A stretch of DNA of 64,000 nt from Ceratopteris richardii (Eukaryota; Streptophyta; Polypodiopsida; Polypodiales; Pteridaceae), in the NCBI GenBank assembly GCA_020310875.1, contig CM035423.1:124520664-124584663 (forward strand), written 5' to 3'. Within the stretch, counting starts at the first letter, position 1. Every line of letters begins with the position of its first letter. The translations under genes were made by a program, and so were the position numbers. Shown piece by piece: positions 24,161 through 34,953 of this stretch. The notes under the pieces were generated by a model. The model was given only the letters and a program-made list of their open reading frames with translations. It ran no database searches and was not told the DNA's origin.

Positions 24161-24387
24161 TGTTGGAGATAGACATCTGCGGAAGCACGCAAACAACACA
24201 AGGAAGAAGAAGAAGCTTGGAGCACAACACACAATACTGAATGTATTACTAGAGAATGTACAAAGATAAGTAGCCCATGAGGGAAATAGGTGTATATACA
24301 AGCCGGGGGAAAAAAACCTCCTAAAGAGGGAAAAAGTGCCCAGGTGGTCCTAGAGTGTTCACACACATCACTACCTAAATATATCAA
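24161..24387 (-). repeat. 3' LTR of copia C
   Basis: A 227-bp TGTTGGAGATAG...AAATATATCAACA LTR with a polypurine tract (minus strand AGGGGGGATT, 24388-24397) just inside. Its ends match the LTRs at 10342-10572 and 48425-48655. Confidence 0.93.
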
Positions 24388-24433
24388 CAAATCCCCCCTA
24401 GGAGTGATGCGGTGAACAAGTAGCTGGCACTCA

Positions 24434-27400
24434 TGTATAAGGAAGTGCCAAGCTATGTGGAAATCGCTCCACAAAAGGAAGTAAGCCCAAAGCTTTGCGG
24501 AAAGCTTCAAACTTCTCCCTAGGCAGAGCCTTTGTGAAAAGGTTTGCAATGTTCTCCTGCATGGGCACATATGCCAAGCTGATCTCCCCAACACAGAACC
24601 TCTCCCTGACACAATCATAATGCATCTCAATGTGCTTAGTGCGAGCATGGAACATAGGGTTCCTCGCAACTGTCAATGCACTCTTATTGTTAGTGAAGAT
24701 GGTGGTGGCAGAAGGCTGACCAACACCCAAATCAACCATAAGGCATCTGAGCCACACACTACAGTCACTATGAAAGCTACCCTATAGTCAGCCTCACAAC
24801 TGGAACTGGCCATAGTAGGCTGCTTCTTGCTCAACCAAGATATACATGAGCTACCAAGCATGAAGCAAAAGCCACTAGTGGACACACGAGTGTCATAGCA
24901 ACAAGCCCAATCAAAGTAAAAAAAAGCATGCAAATCTGGTAGTAGTGATCCCCCCTTGGGATAAAACAACCCAAGTAGCCGAGTACCACTAAAGTAGCGA
25001 AAGGTACGCTTAACCGCTTGCCAATACTTGACTCGTGGTCAATGCATAAACCTGCTCATCTGTGAGACAACAAACTGAATATCTGGCCGAGTAATGCATA
25101 AGTAAATCAAGCATCCAACAGCTTGCTGATAGAGAACAACATCAAATGCATCTCCAGCATCATGAAGACTCAATCGTAAACCTGTCTCCATAGGAGTGGC
25201 AATAGGATTACTGTCTCCAAGGCCAAAACATTGCAATAATGTGTCAATATATTTTGTTTGACACAAAACCATTCCACCATCAACGTGCATAAACTGAATG
25301 CCCAGATAATAATGCAAATGCCCCTAATCAGACATCTCAAATGAGACATGCAAATCAGCCTTAAAATCAGCAATATGCCTCTCATGAGGACCAATGAGCA
25401 GCATGTCATCAACATAAACCACAATGATCACAAGTACATCATTAGCATGCTTAACATATAAGGTGCTTTCAGTTGGACTCTTCTCAAAACCATGTGCAAT
25501 CAGATAGGCATGTATCTTTTCATACCAAGCACATGGTGCTTGCTTTAAACCATAAAATGCCTTCTTTAAACTGCACACTTGGTTCTCATGCCCTTTCTGC
25601 ACAAAGCCACGGGGCTGAAAAACATACACTTCTTCATGCAAGTCACCATTCAGAAATGCAGTTTTAATGTCCAACTAATGTACATTCCAACCATGATGGG
25701 CTGCAAGTGCACATACGCTCCGAACAGTACTCATACGACATGTAGGTGCAAAGGTCTCATCAAAACCAATGCCTCTTTCCTGTGCATAACCCTTTGCAAC
25801 AAGCCTAGCCTTATACCTGTCAACTGTACCATCAGGTTTACGCTTTAGCTTGTATACCCACTTAGTGCCAATGGCCTTGTTGCTAGGAGGCAAGTCACAT
25901 AAAGACCAACTATCATTCTTCATTATTGCATAATATTCAGATTGCATAGCAGCCATCCAATTTTCTGAATTTTGTGCTTCATCAAACGAAATAGCCTTAG
26001 ACTCATCACAGTGACTAGATGCAGCCATAGCATAGCAATCTGATGCAAAAGAGGCACTATGAGAGCCTGATCGAGTACGATATGATAGAGGTGCATCTAA
26101 TTTGCTTTCATGCAAGGTCTCCACCAGCCATTTTGGCATAGTTCTTGCCTGCTCAATATCAGCTCTCTCATCAATAAGTGCACCATGTAAATCTGCATGA
26201 GAAATGGAATGATCTGCATCATCACATGAAACCTGCAAAGGTTGAGAAGTTGTCTCATTAGGACCAACACTAGACTCTCCACCTGTGAAAAGAGGCAGCA
26301 AAGTATCATACATGTTTTTGGAGCTAACAGATTTCTCCTTAGTATATGAAAGGAATGACTGAATAGCATCTTCTACAAAAACAACATCACGACTAACCAG
26401 AATGGGTTTAGTCTGTGGATGATACAGACGATAGCCTTTACTTTCAGAACTGTACCCAACAAAAGTACATTTTACTGCTTTATCATCCAATTTTCTGCGA
26501 TGTTGTTCAGGCACTAATGCATATGCCAAACAACCAAAAACACGCAGATGAGAAACAAATGGCTTGCGATCATGCCAAGTCTCATATGGAGTGATAGACT
26601 ACAACGCTTTAGCGGGACATCTCTTTAGTACATATGTTGCACACATGACAGCCTCAAGCCAGAAATTATGTGGTAAAGCCTGACTCTTGACCATACACCT
26701 CGCCATCTCCATGAGTGGTCTGTTCTTTCGTTCAACAACTCCATTCTATTGAGGTGTATACGACATTGTACACTGGTGTTTTATCCCATGTTCAGCCAGA
26801 AATGCATTAAAATCAGAAGACATATATTCCCTCCCTCAATCAAAACGGAGGGTGCCCATTTCACATGCTGACAAATTTTCAGCCAAAACCAAAAACTGTT
26901 TGAAGCACATGAACACTTCGCACTTTGCCTTCAATGGATATACCCATGAATGCCTGCAAAAATCATCAATGAAAGTCACGAAGTAAAGATAATTTCCAAA
27001 AGAAGGTGTCTGCATAGGACCACATACATCACTATGTACAAGCTGCAATTTTTGAGTAGCCCGAACTGAACCATCTTTTGGAAAGGATGAACGATGCATT
27101 TTGCCCAAAATAAAGCCTTCACAAACATGTTTTCTAGGTACCTCAAGTTTGGGCAAAGAGGACACCATTTCAGATTTCTACAGGCGTAGCAAACTAGCAA
27201 AATTCACATGACCAAAGCGTGCATGCCAAAGCTTTGCATCTGACATAGCCTGAGAATCATTGACTGCACATGCCAAATACTTTACAGATCTTTCATAGTC
27301 TATGAGCTTATACAACCCACGACATAAAATGCCAGAAACAATAATCACATCGCCATTTGACAGATCATGAACTATACACCTGTCATCAACAAATTTCACA

Positions 27401-27786
27401 ACCAAGACAATCTTGGCTAATGCAAAAACTGATAACAGGTTCTTCTTGATCCCTGGCAAAAATAAAGCATCTGATAAAGTGAAAGAACTACCATCAGAAG
27501 TAGTCAAAATTATCTTACCAACTCCCATAATAGGATAAGAGGAGTTGTTGGCACATGTAATAGTATTCCCTGTAGGGGCAGGCTCAAGTGAAGAGAAGAA
27601 ACTGCACTGCGAGGTAATATGTTTGGTCGCCCCACTATCAAAATACCAAACATCTGAGTCTACTGTAGACATGCACTGCTCATGAGAAGATGGGTCAAAA
27701 CTGCAGATAGTAGTAAATGCCCATTCTTCTTCCTGCACAAGATTAGTAGACTCTGTTTTTGGTATAGATGCCTCTACAACAACCAT
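24434..27786 (-). pseudogene. copia C pol: protease, integrase, RT, RNase H
   Basis: Protease: DVWYFDSGATKHIT with intact DSG (about 27640). Integrase zinc module: LWHARFGHVN...KHVCEGF, where the last Cys is Phe. Core: SDVCGPM, and the open frame stops at 26836 after GTLRFD. From 26529 the frame reads the integrase C-terminus into RT (AIGTKWVYKLKRKPDG). After a stop at 25675 come LDIKTAFLNGDLHEEVYVFQ and the catalytic YVDD (about 25405-25416). RNase H follows (SWLSKKQPTMASSSCEADYR, then FTNNKSALTVARNP and NLFTKALPREKFEAF). At least five stops or frameshifts prevent a functional polyprotein. Confidence 0.92.
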
Positions 27787-28678
27787 TCAGGCCTCTTTCT
27801 TCTTTGCCTTTTTAGCAGCGAGTTTTGGAAACTTCTTTATGATATGATCATTCCCTTTACAGTACTTACAAAAAAATTTTTGCTTTTCTGATTTCTTCTC
27901 ATCTCTATCTTCCTTCTTTGAATGTGCAGAATTAGCAGATTTCTGCTTACTAGTTGAAGAGCTCCATTTTCCTTTGCCCTTCTGACTAGCCAAGAAAGCT
28001 TGATCTGCAACTCGCATAATGGAACTCCTCAAATGATAAGGCATTTGGATTGCCTTTCATCATCAACCAAAGAGTAGAAGCAAAACTCTGATATGAATCA
28101 GGAAGAACATTCAGAACGGTCTGCACAAGTGAGCTATCTGGTATAACCTCATCAGCAGAAATCAACTGTTCCTTCAAGTCTTTGATCTTCATTAGGAAAC
28201 TGTCCATAGAATCACCTTCATTCATGTGCTCACTCTCCAACTGTTTTCAGAGGTAAGCAACACGAGCCTCATTCCTAGCTTGGTACAATGTGTTAAGTGT
28301 ATCCCAAGCATCCTTAGCTGTTCTGCAAGAGTGAATGTGAGGAATAATGGCATGTTTGACAGATAAAGCTACCAATGCATGTGCTTGGGCATCTCTACCA
28401 TCCTAGCAAATTTGCTCTACCGTAGGTGCAGTAGAAACTGTAGCACAAACAGGAATATGCAGAATATCACCATCTTCGACACCTTCTAGATCAGCTTCAA
28501 TACCTGCAGTTGTAACAGTTGCCGGTGTGATAGGACGTTTTTTGAAACCTTGCACAATGTTCCACAATCCTTTTGCAACCAACACATGTTGCATCATGTA
28601 AGCCCATAACGGGTAGTTGGTACCATCCAACTGATCCTCAACAACCAACATATGGAGTACATCACTGCTTTGAGCCAT
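27787..28678 (-). pseudogene. copia C gag
   Basis: Starts at ATG 28678 (MAQSSDVLHMLVVEDQLDGT; DGTNYPLWAYMM is the typical UBN2/copia gag entry). A stop occurs at 28403, the frame continues through AQAHALVALSVKH and ESEHMNEGDSMDSFLM, and a frameshift lies near 28020. The zinc knuckle near 27850 reads FCKYCKGNDHIIKKF: CX2CX4HX4 followed by Phe instead of the last Cys. It ends KKKEA at a stop at 27787 just before the protease. Gag would package the RNA, but this copy is broken. Confidence 0.88.
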
Positions 28679-29019
28679 GGCCGGTGACTAAAATACCTTG
28701 ATACAAAAAATTGACTATATCTCAAAAAGTTGAACAGAAGTTCCTAGATGAATTCTGCTAGACCTGTAGGAGAGTTCGAGACGCTTATACTGGCGAATAG
28801 AAACTGGTATATACCTTTGGCACAAAAAGATGAAATAGGTTGCACAAGCGCTATGATAGTGTGTTCGGAGGCCGAAACGAGCTCATATCACGATTTCGGC
28901 ACCACAAAGCGAAGTTGTTTTGATCTCAAAAACACGCTGAGTGTGCTCACCAAAATTCGTGCGATTATGAGACTGCAAACAGAGGAGTGTCGACGGCACC
29001 CTAGATGAAGCGATGACAT

Positions 29020-29033
29020 GCTCTGATACCAAT
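29020..29033 (-). other. primer binding site of copia C
   Basis: On the minus strand ATTGGTATCAGAGC follows the LTR end (CTCCAACA), a match to the initiator tRNA-Met 3' end. Confidence 0.9.
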
Positions 29034-29144
29034 TGTTGGAGATAGACGTCTGCGGAAGCACTCAAACATCACAAGGAAGAAGAAGAAGTTTGGAGCACAA
29101 CACACAATACTGAATGTAGTACTAGAGAATGTAAAAAGATAAGT
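29034..29144 (-). repeat. partial 5' LTR of copia C
   Basis: The first 111 bp (plus-strand view) match 24161-24270. The match ends at AAAGATAAGT, where the plus-strand copia begins. Confidence 0.9.
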
Positions 29145-29149
29145 CAAAA

Positions 29150-30446
29150 TTGATTGCTAAAGAGGCAAAGAAGAAAGAGGCCAGAATGGTTATTACAAAG
29201 GCCTCTACACCAAAAATAGAGTCTGCTAATCTTGTGCAGGATGAACAATGGGTGTTTACCATTGTTTGCAATTCTGACCCATCTTCTCATGAGGAATGCA
29301 TGTCTGCAATAGACCTAGATGTTTGGTACTTTGATAGTGGGACGACCAAACATATTACCTGGCAACACATTTTTTTCTCTTCACTCGAGTCTGCCCCTGC
29401 AGGGAATACTATCACATGCGCCAAAAACTCCTCTTATCCTATCATGGGAATTGGTAAGATCATTTTGACTACTACTAATGGTAGTTCTTTCACTTTGTCG
29501 GATGCTTTATTTGTACCACCGATCAAGAAAATTATGTTATTAGTTTGTGCATTAGCCAAGATTGGCTTGGTTGTGAAATTTGTTGATGATAGATGTACAG
29601 TTCATGATTTGTCAAATGTTGACATGACTATTGCTTCTAGAATTTTATGTCGTAGGCTATATAAGCTCATAGACTATGAAAGATCTGTGAATGATTCAGC
29701 ATGGGCAATACATAATTCTCAGGCTATGTCAAATGCAAAGCTTTGGCATGCACGCTTTGGTCATCTAAAGTTTGCTAGTTTGCTATGCTTGCAGAAATCT
29801 AATATGGCGTCGTCTTTGCCCAAACTTGAGACACCCGAAAAACATGTCTGTGAAGGCTGTATTTCTGGCAAAATGGAGCATTCCTCCTTTCCAAAAGATG
29901 GTTCAATTTGGGCTACACAGAAATTGCAGCTTGTACGTTGTGATGTCTGTGGTCCTATGCAGACACCTTCTTTTGGAAACTATCTTTACTTCATGAATTT
30001 CATTGATGATTTTTCTAGGCATTCATGGGTATATCCACTCAAAGCAAAGTCCGAAGTGTTTATGTGCTTCAAACAGTTTTTGGTTTTGGCTGAAAATCTG
30101 TCAGCATGTAAAATGGGCACCCTCCATTCTGATTGAGTGGGGGAATATATGTTTTCTGACTTTAATGCATTTTTTGTTGAACGTGGGATAAAACATCAAT
30201 GTACAGTGCCGTATACACCTCAACAAAATGGATTTGTTGAACGAAAGAACAGATAACTCATGGAGATGGCGAGGTGTATGATCAAGAGTCAGGCTTTACC
30301 ACATAGTTTCTGGCTTGAGGCTGTCATGTGTGCAGCATATGTACTTAACAGGTGTCCCACTAAAGCACTGCAATCTATCACTCCATATGAGGCTTGGCAT
30401 GGTTGCAAGCCATCTATTGCTCATCTACACATTTTTAGTTGTCTGG
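29150..30446 (+). pseudogene. copia D gag end, protease and integrase (first part)
   Basis: A 328-codon open frame (29150-30136) contains the protease loop DVWYFDSGTTKHIT with DSG intact. Its integrase zinc module is complete (LWHARFGHLKFASL...KHVCEGCISGK, HHCC), followed by DVCGPMQTPS and IDDFSRHSWVYPL. A TGA after TLHSD interrupts the core. The frame continues QQNGFVERKN (catalytic Glu) with a further TAA, then YEAWHGCKPSIAHLHIFSCL, where the gypsy element inserted. It is the best-preserved integrase of this family here, though still broken. Confidence 0.88.
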
Positions 30447-31148
30447 TGTAGCTCAGTGATGAGTATCACCTCTTTTAATGTCAATCCGGAAAGACGTGAG
30501 GATGGTATGAAGACCTCGAGCAAGTGGAGGCACAAGTGCGTGAGTGAGAAGCACACAAACATGCACACACATACACACACACGCGCACACACGGCAAGAC
30601 AAAGAGTGAGAAGCAATGGAGTTCTTAGATTACTTTCAAAAAGCTCTTACAAGTTCATTTCAATTACAATCTACCCCCAAAAATGAGCTCTCTAGCTCCT
30701 TTTATAGTTTTGACTAGCTTTGGCCCTGTCCAGACCTAGTGTTCGGCCTAGTTAAAAATTAGGTTCTCTACCCTATTTGGAGGTTCAAACGAAGTCTAAA
30801 AAATGTGAAAACTGACAGGTAGGTACTTCTAAAGCTCCTCAAGCTCAAGGACTCCTTGGCTTGCACAAAATGGAGCTACAAAAATATGAAATGGTATTTA
30901 CAATGGTTTTTAGTGATGAAAATCACTATTGTTGTAGGGATTTCTTCTAACATTTTGACATACATTTCCTGGAGCTCCCTACTTGCTCCTTCTCCTTGTG
31001 TGTCCACCTCTCTTATATACATTAGTGTCTTGAAAAAATATTGGCCTACTTACCAGGTCGTCGTTGACTGCTCTGTCTGCTTGTACTTTCTCTTCTCTCT
31101 AACTCCCTTCTTAAGCTTCCTTGCCTAGTGAGTCCTTCAATTCCAACA
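30447..31148 (-). repeat. 3' LTR of the 16-kb gypsy
   Basis: 702 bp, nearly identical to 45972-46674. It contains a short (AC)n stretch near 30565-30590. The last codons of ORF3 lie in its first 38 bp (minus-strand view). Confidence 0.97.
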
Positions 31149-34100
31149 CCCCCCCTCTCTCGCGTCTGTCGTCCCTGACAGACCCTTGTTGGGTGGTTTG
31201 TTGGATGTAGTACTCGACGACGTCTTGTGCTAAGTGGTGTTCTGCAATGCGCAACCCTTTGGCCAAGTCCGTGAGTAGAGCATCCCAATCTACCGGCCCG
31301 GGAACCTCTAGATGTGGTATACGTAACTTTTCTGAATGGAGAGCTTGTTCCACTGCAAACAACTGCAATAAATGTGATGGTCTGGGAATGAATATCTCTG
31401 AGTGATATTCCCAGAATCCCGTGACGAACATTTCTTCAAACGTCTGTTTGAAGCAGGCTGGTAGATACTTGATGCGCGCGTGCCATGCATATACAACATT
31501 AATAGATGGTGTTGCACTCATGTCGTAGACGAGGTCCTGATTTCCTTCATTAAATCCAAGGGCTGACAGATGAGGTTCCTTGACATTTTTGAAAGTCCTG
31601 AATGTGACCAACATGAGCTCAAAAGTTTTCAAGCACATTTGGGCCATGACGTCAGGCACATTTTTAAACCTGACCCCCCAATGCCGAATCGTCGAGATCA
31701 TGTATCCTATGGTAGGTTGGCCTTTGGGTGGTGCTAAGTAAACATAATTGAGCCATTTCTCACATCCTTTGTTTGTCAGCACCATTTTTGTGTATTCCGG
31801 CCATGACCTTCTTCGAAACACAGGGCAGTAGCATGGGTTGTATTTGATGTACAAGGGCATGTTATTCCATGTTCTGACCATTTCTGGGTAGGTTTCCAGT
31901 AGACGAATCGTCCACATTGGTTGATGAATATTGCCCTGCTTGGCACTCGCTGGGATGCCTTCCGGTGCAAATTGTGTAGCCGAGGTTGGTTCTTTTGATG
32001 TGTGGCTCTTGATTTCCGCATTGTAATTCGCCACTAGGACACAGAAAGGAACATACAAATCGTTGGATGTGCCGGTCCACCTAAGATGGGAGAGATTCCT
32101 AAAGTAATCCGATTTTATGACTACTTCTTCCAAGCGTGACATAGATGCTATCTGAACTGCCACTCTATCATCATGGGTTGTGGCCACTTTCTCTAACCTC
32201 TGCATCCATTCAGGAGCCTCTATGTCAATGGTGTCCATGCCCTCGTCTGTTTGCTTGCCCCCTGGTGCAGGCATGGGAACATACGGGTCTTCGAAAGTTT
32301 CCTCTATCTCGATTGGCACTAGATCTTCAGGCTCGGGCTCGACAAGGGGAGAGGGCTGACGTTCGTATTGCATGACTTTGCTGCGTAATTCTTTGAGTTC
32401 TGCTCTGAGTTTTGTGACTTCTTCGGATGTGTCGTCTGTGGCTGTGGCTTTGCTTGGTGACTCCTGCTGAGTTGCCAGTTGCTTAAGTAGATCATCCCTT
32501 TCTCGTTCTAGCGCTGTATGGGCCTCCAGGAGGTCAGCATGGGTTTCTAACACAGTTTTCATATTCTCTAAGGGAATGGCCTTGAATTTTTCTGGGTCGA
32601 TTTCCTGCGGGGATCCCTCCATGGCTGCTTCCAAGTTCTCTTCATTCTGTTTCTGCAGCCGTTTATTCTCTTCGAGAGCTGTACACATGTGTTTTCGTAG
32701 GAGGGCCATGTTGCGTCTAAGTTTGAGATTCTCCATTATCTAGGAGTGTAGCAATTCATCCATATGTTGTCTTTCCTCAGCATCTGACTGGGGTGGATTG
32801 GCTACTAATTGTTCATGTTGTTCCTGTAAAGTGGCATGTTGTTGTTGTAGTAGCCGCTTTTCCCTTTCGAGATCAATGAATCGGAGTTGAAGTTCCTCAT
32901 GGCTTCGAAAGAGTCGTGTATGTTGGTTATAAAGATGTTGATAGTGTTGTTGCAGTTGCGACATACACTGATACATATTATTAAATACATTATTAATAGG
33001 GGTGGATGCGGGAAGGGGGTTGAATGCAGAAGGGAAGGGAAAGGGGAAGGGGAATGGAAGTGTGGATGTGGTGCTGGAAAATGGTCAAGTGGGAGGTGGG
33101 GGAATGGGAGATGGTGGATGCATGGGGGGAGGGAGAGGCGCGGAGGTGGGTGAGATGTCCATAAGATCAACGGTGGATGCAGTAGTGGGAGTGATTGTGA
33201 ATAGTGGAATTGTGGGTGCGGTGATAGTGGTGAAAGTGTACAATGGTGTGTGCAATTGTGAATATGAACTGCCCGGAAGTGTGGTCGGGGGGTTGAGGTC
33301 TTCTGTGGTAGCAGTTAGAACTACTGTTTCAGTGGTCGTATGGACAAACGAAGTGGAGATAGGGTGTGTGGGTTGTGTGGGTTGAGTGACGGTCTGTGCT
33401 TCGGTATGGGTAGTGGACTCGGAGGTGGTGACAGTAGTGGTTACACTGGTTGTGGGAGATGAGTGTGGTCGAGATGGAGGCAGGGGTGGCAACGGGGGTG
33501 ACGGAGGTGCACTTGATACATGGGTTTCCTCAGTATCATGGGCAGTGTGTGCGGTGCCCGTGGTTGTGGATGTGCCTTGTGGTTCTGATACTAATACATC
33601 CATCTGCTTTCCTGCTCGAGGGGGGCGTCTGCCATATCTTCGTTCCGTTCTTCGTGCTTGTGCCAGGGTGGTATGCACCGTTTCAGGGACGCCTAATGCC
33701 TCAGATATCATGTCAAGAGTGGCACGATATTGCTCGTCGACGCCTTCCTCCTCAAGGATCTGATTCATAAGGGCCTTACCTGCTGCTAGGGACAGTCTAT
33801 GTTGCTCTTGAACTCTGTTCATGGTGTCATAGAGCTTTTTCAATGCTTTCGTATAAGCTGGGACCCCTTCAAGTACCTCCAGAGCTTCCTGATCATATTC
33901 CTGCTCTTCTTCCTCGGATTGTCCATCATGTTCCTCCTCTTGTCCTCCTTCTTCTTCATCCTCCACATCGACGACCTCTGATTGTCTGGGATGGGGTTGG
34001 TCTGTAGCAGTTTGTTGTCCACTAGCTTGCTCTGCCTCGACTTCCGCGTTAACAGCCTCTATGATTCTGGCTACCTCCTCATCAGTTAGGTCTTCTAAAG

Positions 34101-34742
34101 TGAATCCGTGAGGGAACTCTAGGTCGGTTGGTACAAGTGGAAACACTAGATTTGGTCCATCCGTGCTGTGTCTTGGTAATCTAATAGTGAAGGGTTGTAC
34201 CTGCCTTGGAAATCGTGGAGTTGTCTCTGGTGTCAATGTCGCACCGCGGGGTTGTGCGCAGGGCATCTGAACGGCACCTCTCATTTTCTTGGATGGTGGT
34301 CCTGCAGAGGATAATCGGCACTGAAACTCTTGTACCTTGGTCCAAATGAGTGCCCTTTGCACTGGTACATCATACACAAGACATCTGTACACAATCCTGG
34401 TCAGAGCACAGCATCCGTACAGTACAGACTTTTGTTTTTTATACCACCTTTGATGAGCCAAGTGGATTTGGTCGATAATCCAGTGGGGCATGTTGATTGT
34501 CAAATCAAAGGCCTCCCACATATAAGTGCCTTCACCTAGGGGTCCTGCCACATCACTGAACCAATGAGAGTTTTTACTGACTGGCATAGTGTGCCCTTGT
34601 GGAGGGTTCTGAACCGGTATGGCGTGTAATGCTCTCAATGCTACAGGACGTTCCTTCATTCCTCCTCAACGGGAAGACTTTCAATATCCACGACTTGGGT
34701 GCTGGTGCCTGCCTGGGAGCTAGTTCCTGCTGTATCTGCCAT
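31111..34742 (-). pseudogene. ORF3 of the 16-kb gypsy, unknown function, about 1,200 codons
   Basis: One reading frame from 34659 to the TAA at 31111, broken by only two stops: TGA at 33085-33087 and TAG at 32737-32739. A better N-terminus is ATG at 34742 (MADTAGTSSQAGTSTQVVD), joined by a one-base frameshift near 34665. N-terminal part: a Trp/Tyr-rich globular segment (HWIIDQIHLAHQRWYKKQKS), acidic coiled-coil text and a long Pro/Ser/Thr-rich linker. Middle (32976-32740): a Gln-rich coiled coil (LQQHYQHLYNQHTRLFRSHE). C-terminal part: a Leu/Glu heptad region (about 150 residues), then a globular domain of roughly 330 residues (RTWNNMPLYIKYNPCYCP, FWEYHSEIFIPRPSHLL). I see no signal peptide or membrane span, which argues against an envelope protein. 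The function is unknown. Confidence 0.8.
31149..31161 (-). other. polypurine tract of the 16-kb gypsy
   Basis: On the minus strand GAGAGAGGGGGGG directly precedes the 3' LTR. It lies inside the ORF3 reading frame. Confidence 0.9.
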
Positions 34743-34953
34743 GTTACTTCTTGCCTCCTGATTCTGTGAGAATATAGAAACATGTGTTAACATTGTAAAG
34801 GACAAGAGAGAACCGTTTTTGTCCCCATTACAACATTAACATGAGGTTCGGGAGAGATTAGTGGGTTAGTAAGTGCTCGGTGCTTGTGTGTGTAGTTCGG
34901 GATTGGTTAGACCTAGGAGCTAAGTGGAATGATGTGGTGTGAGAGTGACGTAG

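Larger units (their letters stand above)
24161..29144 (-). mobile_element. Ty1/copia family-1 element C, near complete but broken
   Basis: A minus-strand copia with 3' LTR (24161-24387), polypurine tract, pol, gag, leader, primer site and the first 111 bp of the 5' LTR (29034-29144). The order gag-protease-integrase-RT-RNase H is typical of Ty1/copia. At 29144/29145 the 5' LTR stops abruptly and an opposite-oriented copy of the same family begins. There are several stops and frameshifts in gag and pol. Confidence 0.93.

Noticed and set aside
29145-29145. Fold-back assembly error explaining the copia head-to-head junction
   Set aside because: The two arms differ at many positions and cover different parts of the element, so it is not a simple inverted read artefact, though long-read confirmation would still be needed.
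33002-33770. Plus-strand open frames opposite ORF3 (Gly/Val-rich)
   Set aside because: Antisense shadows of the Pro/Thr-rich ORF3 linker.
31111-34742. Envelope gene in ORF3
   Set aside because: No signal peptide, membrane span or envelope motif is visible; position alone is not enough.
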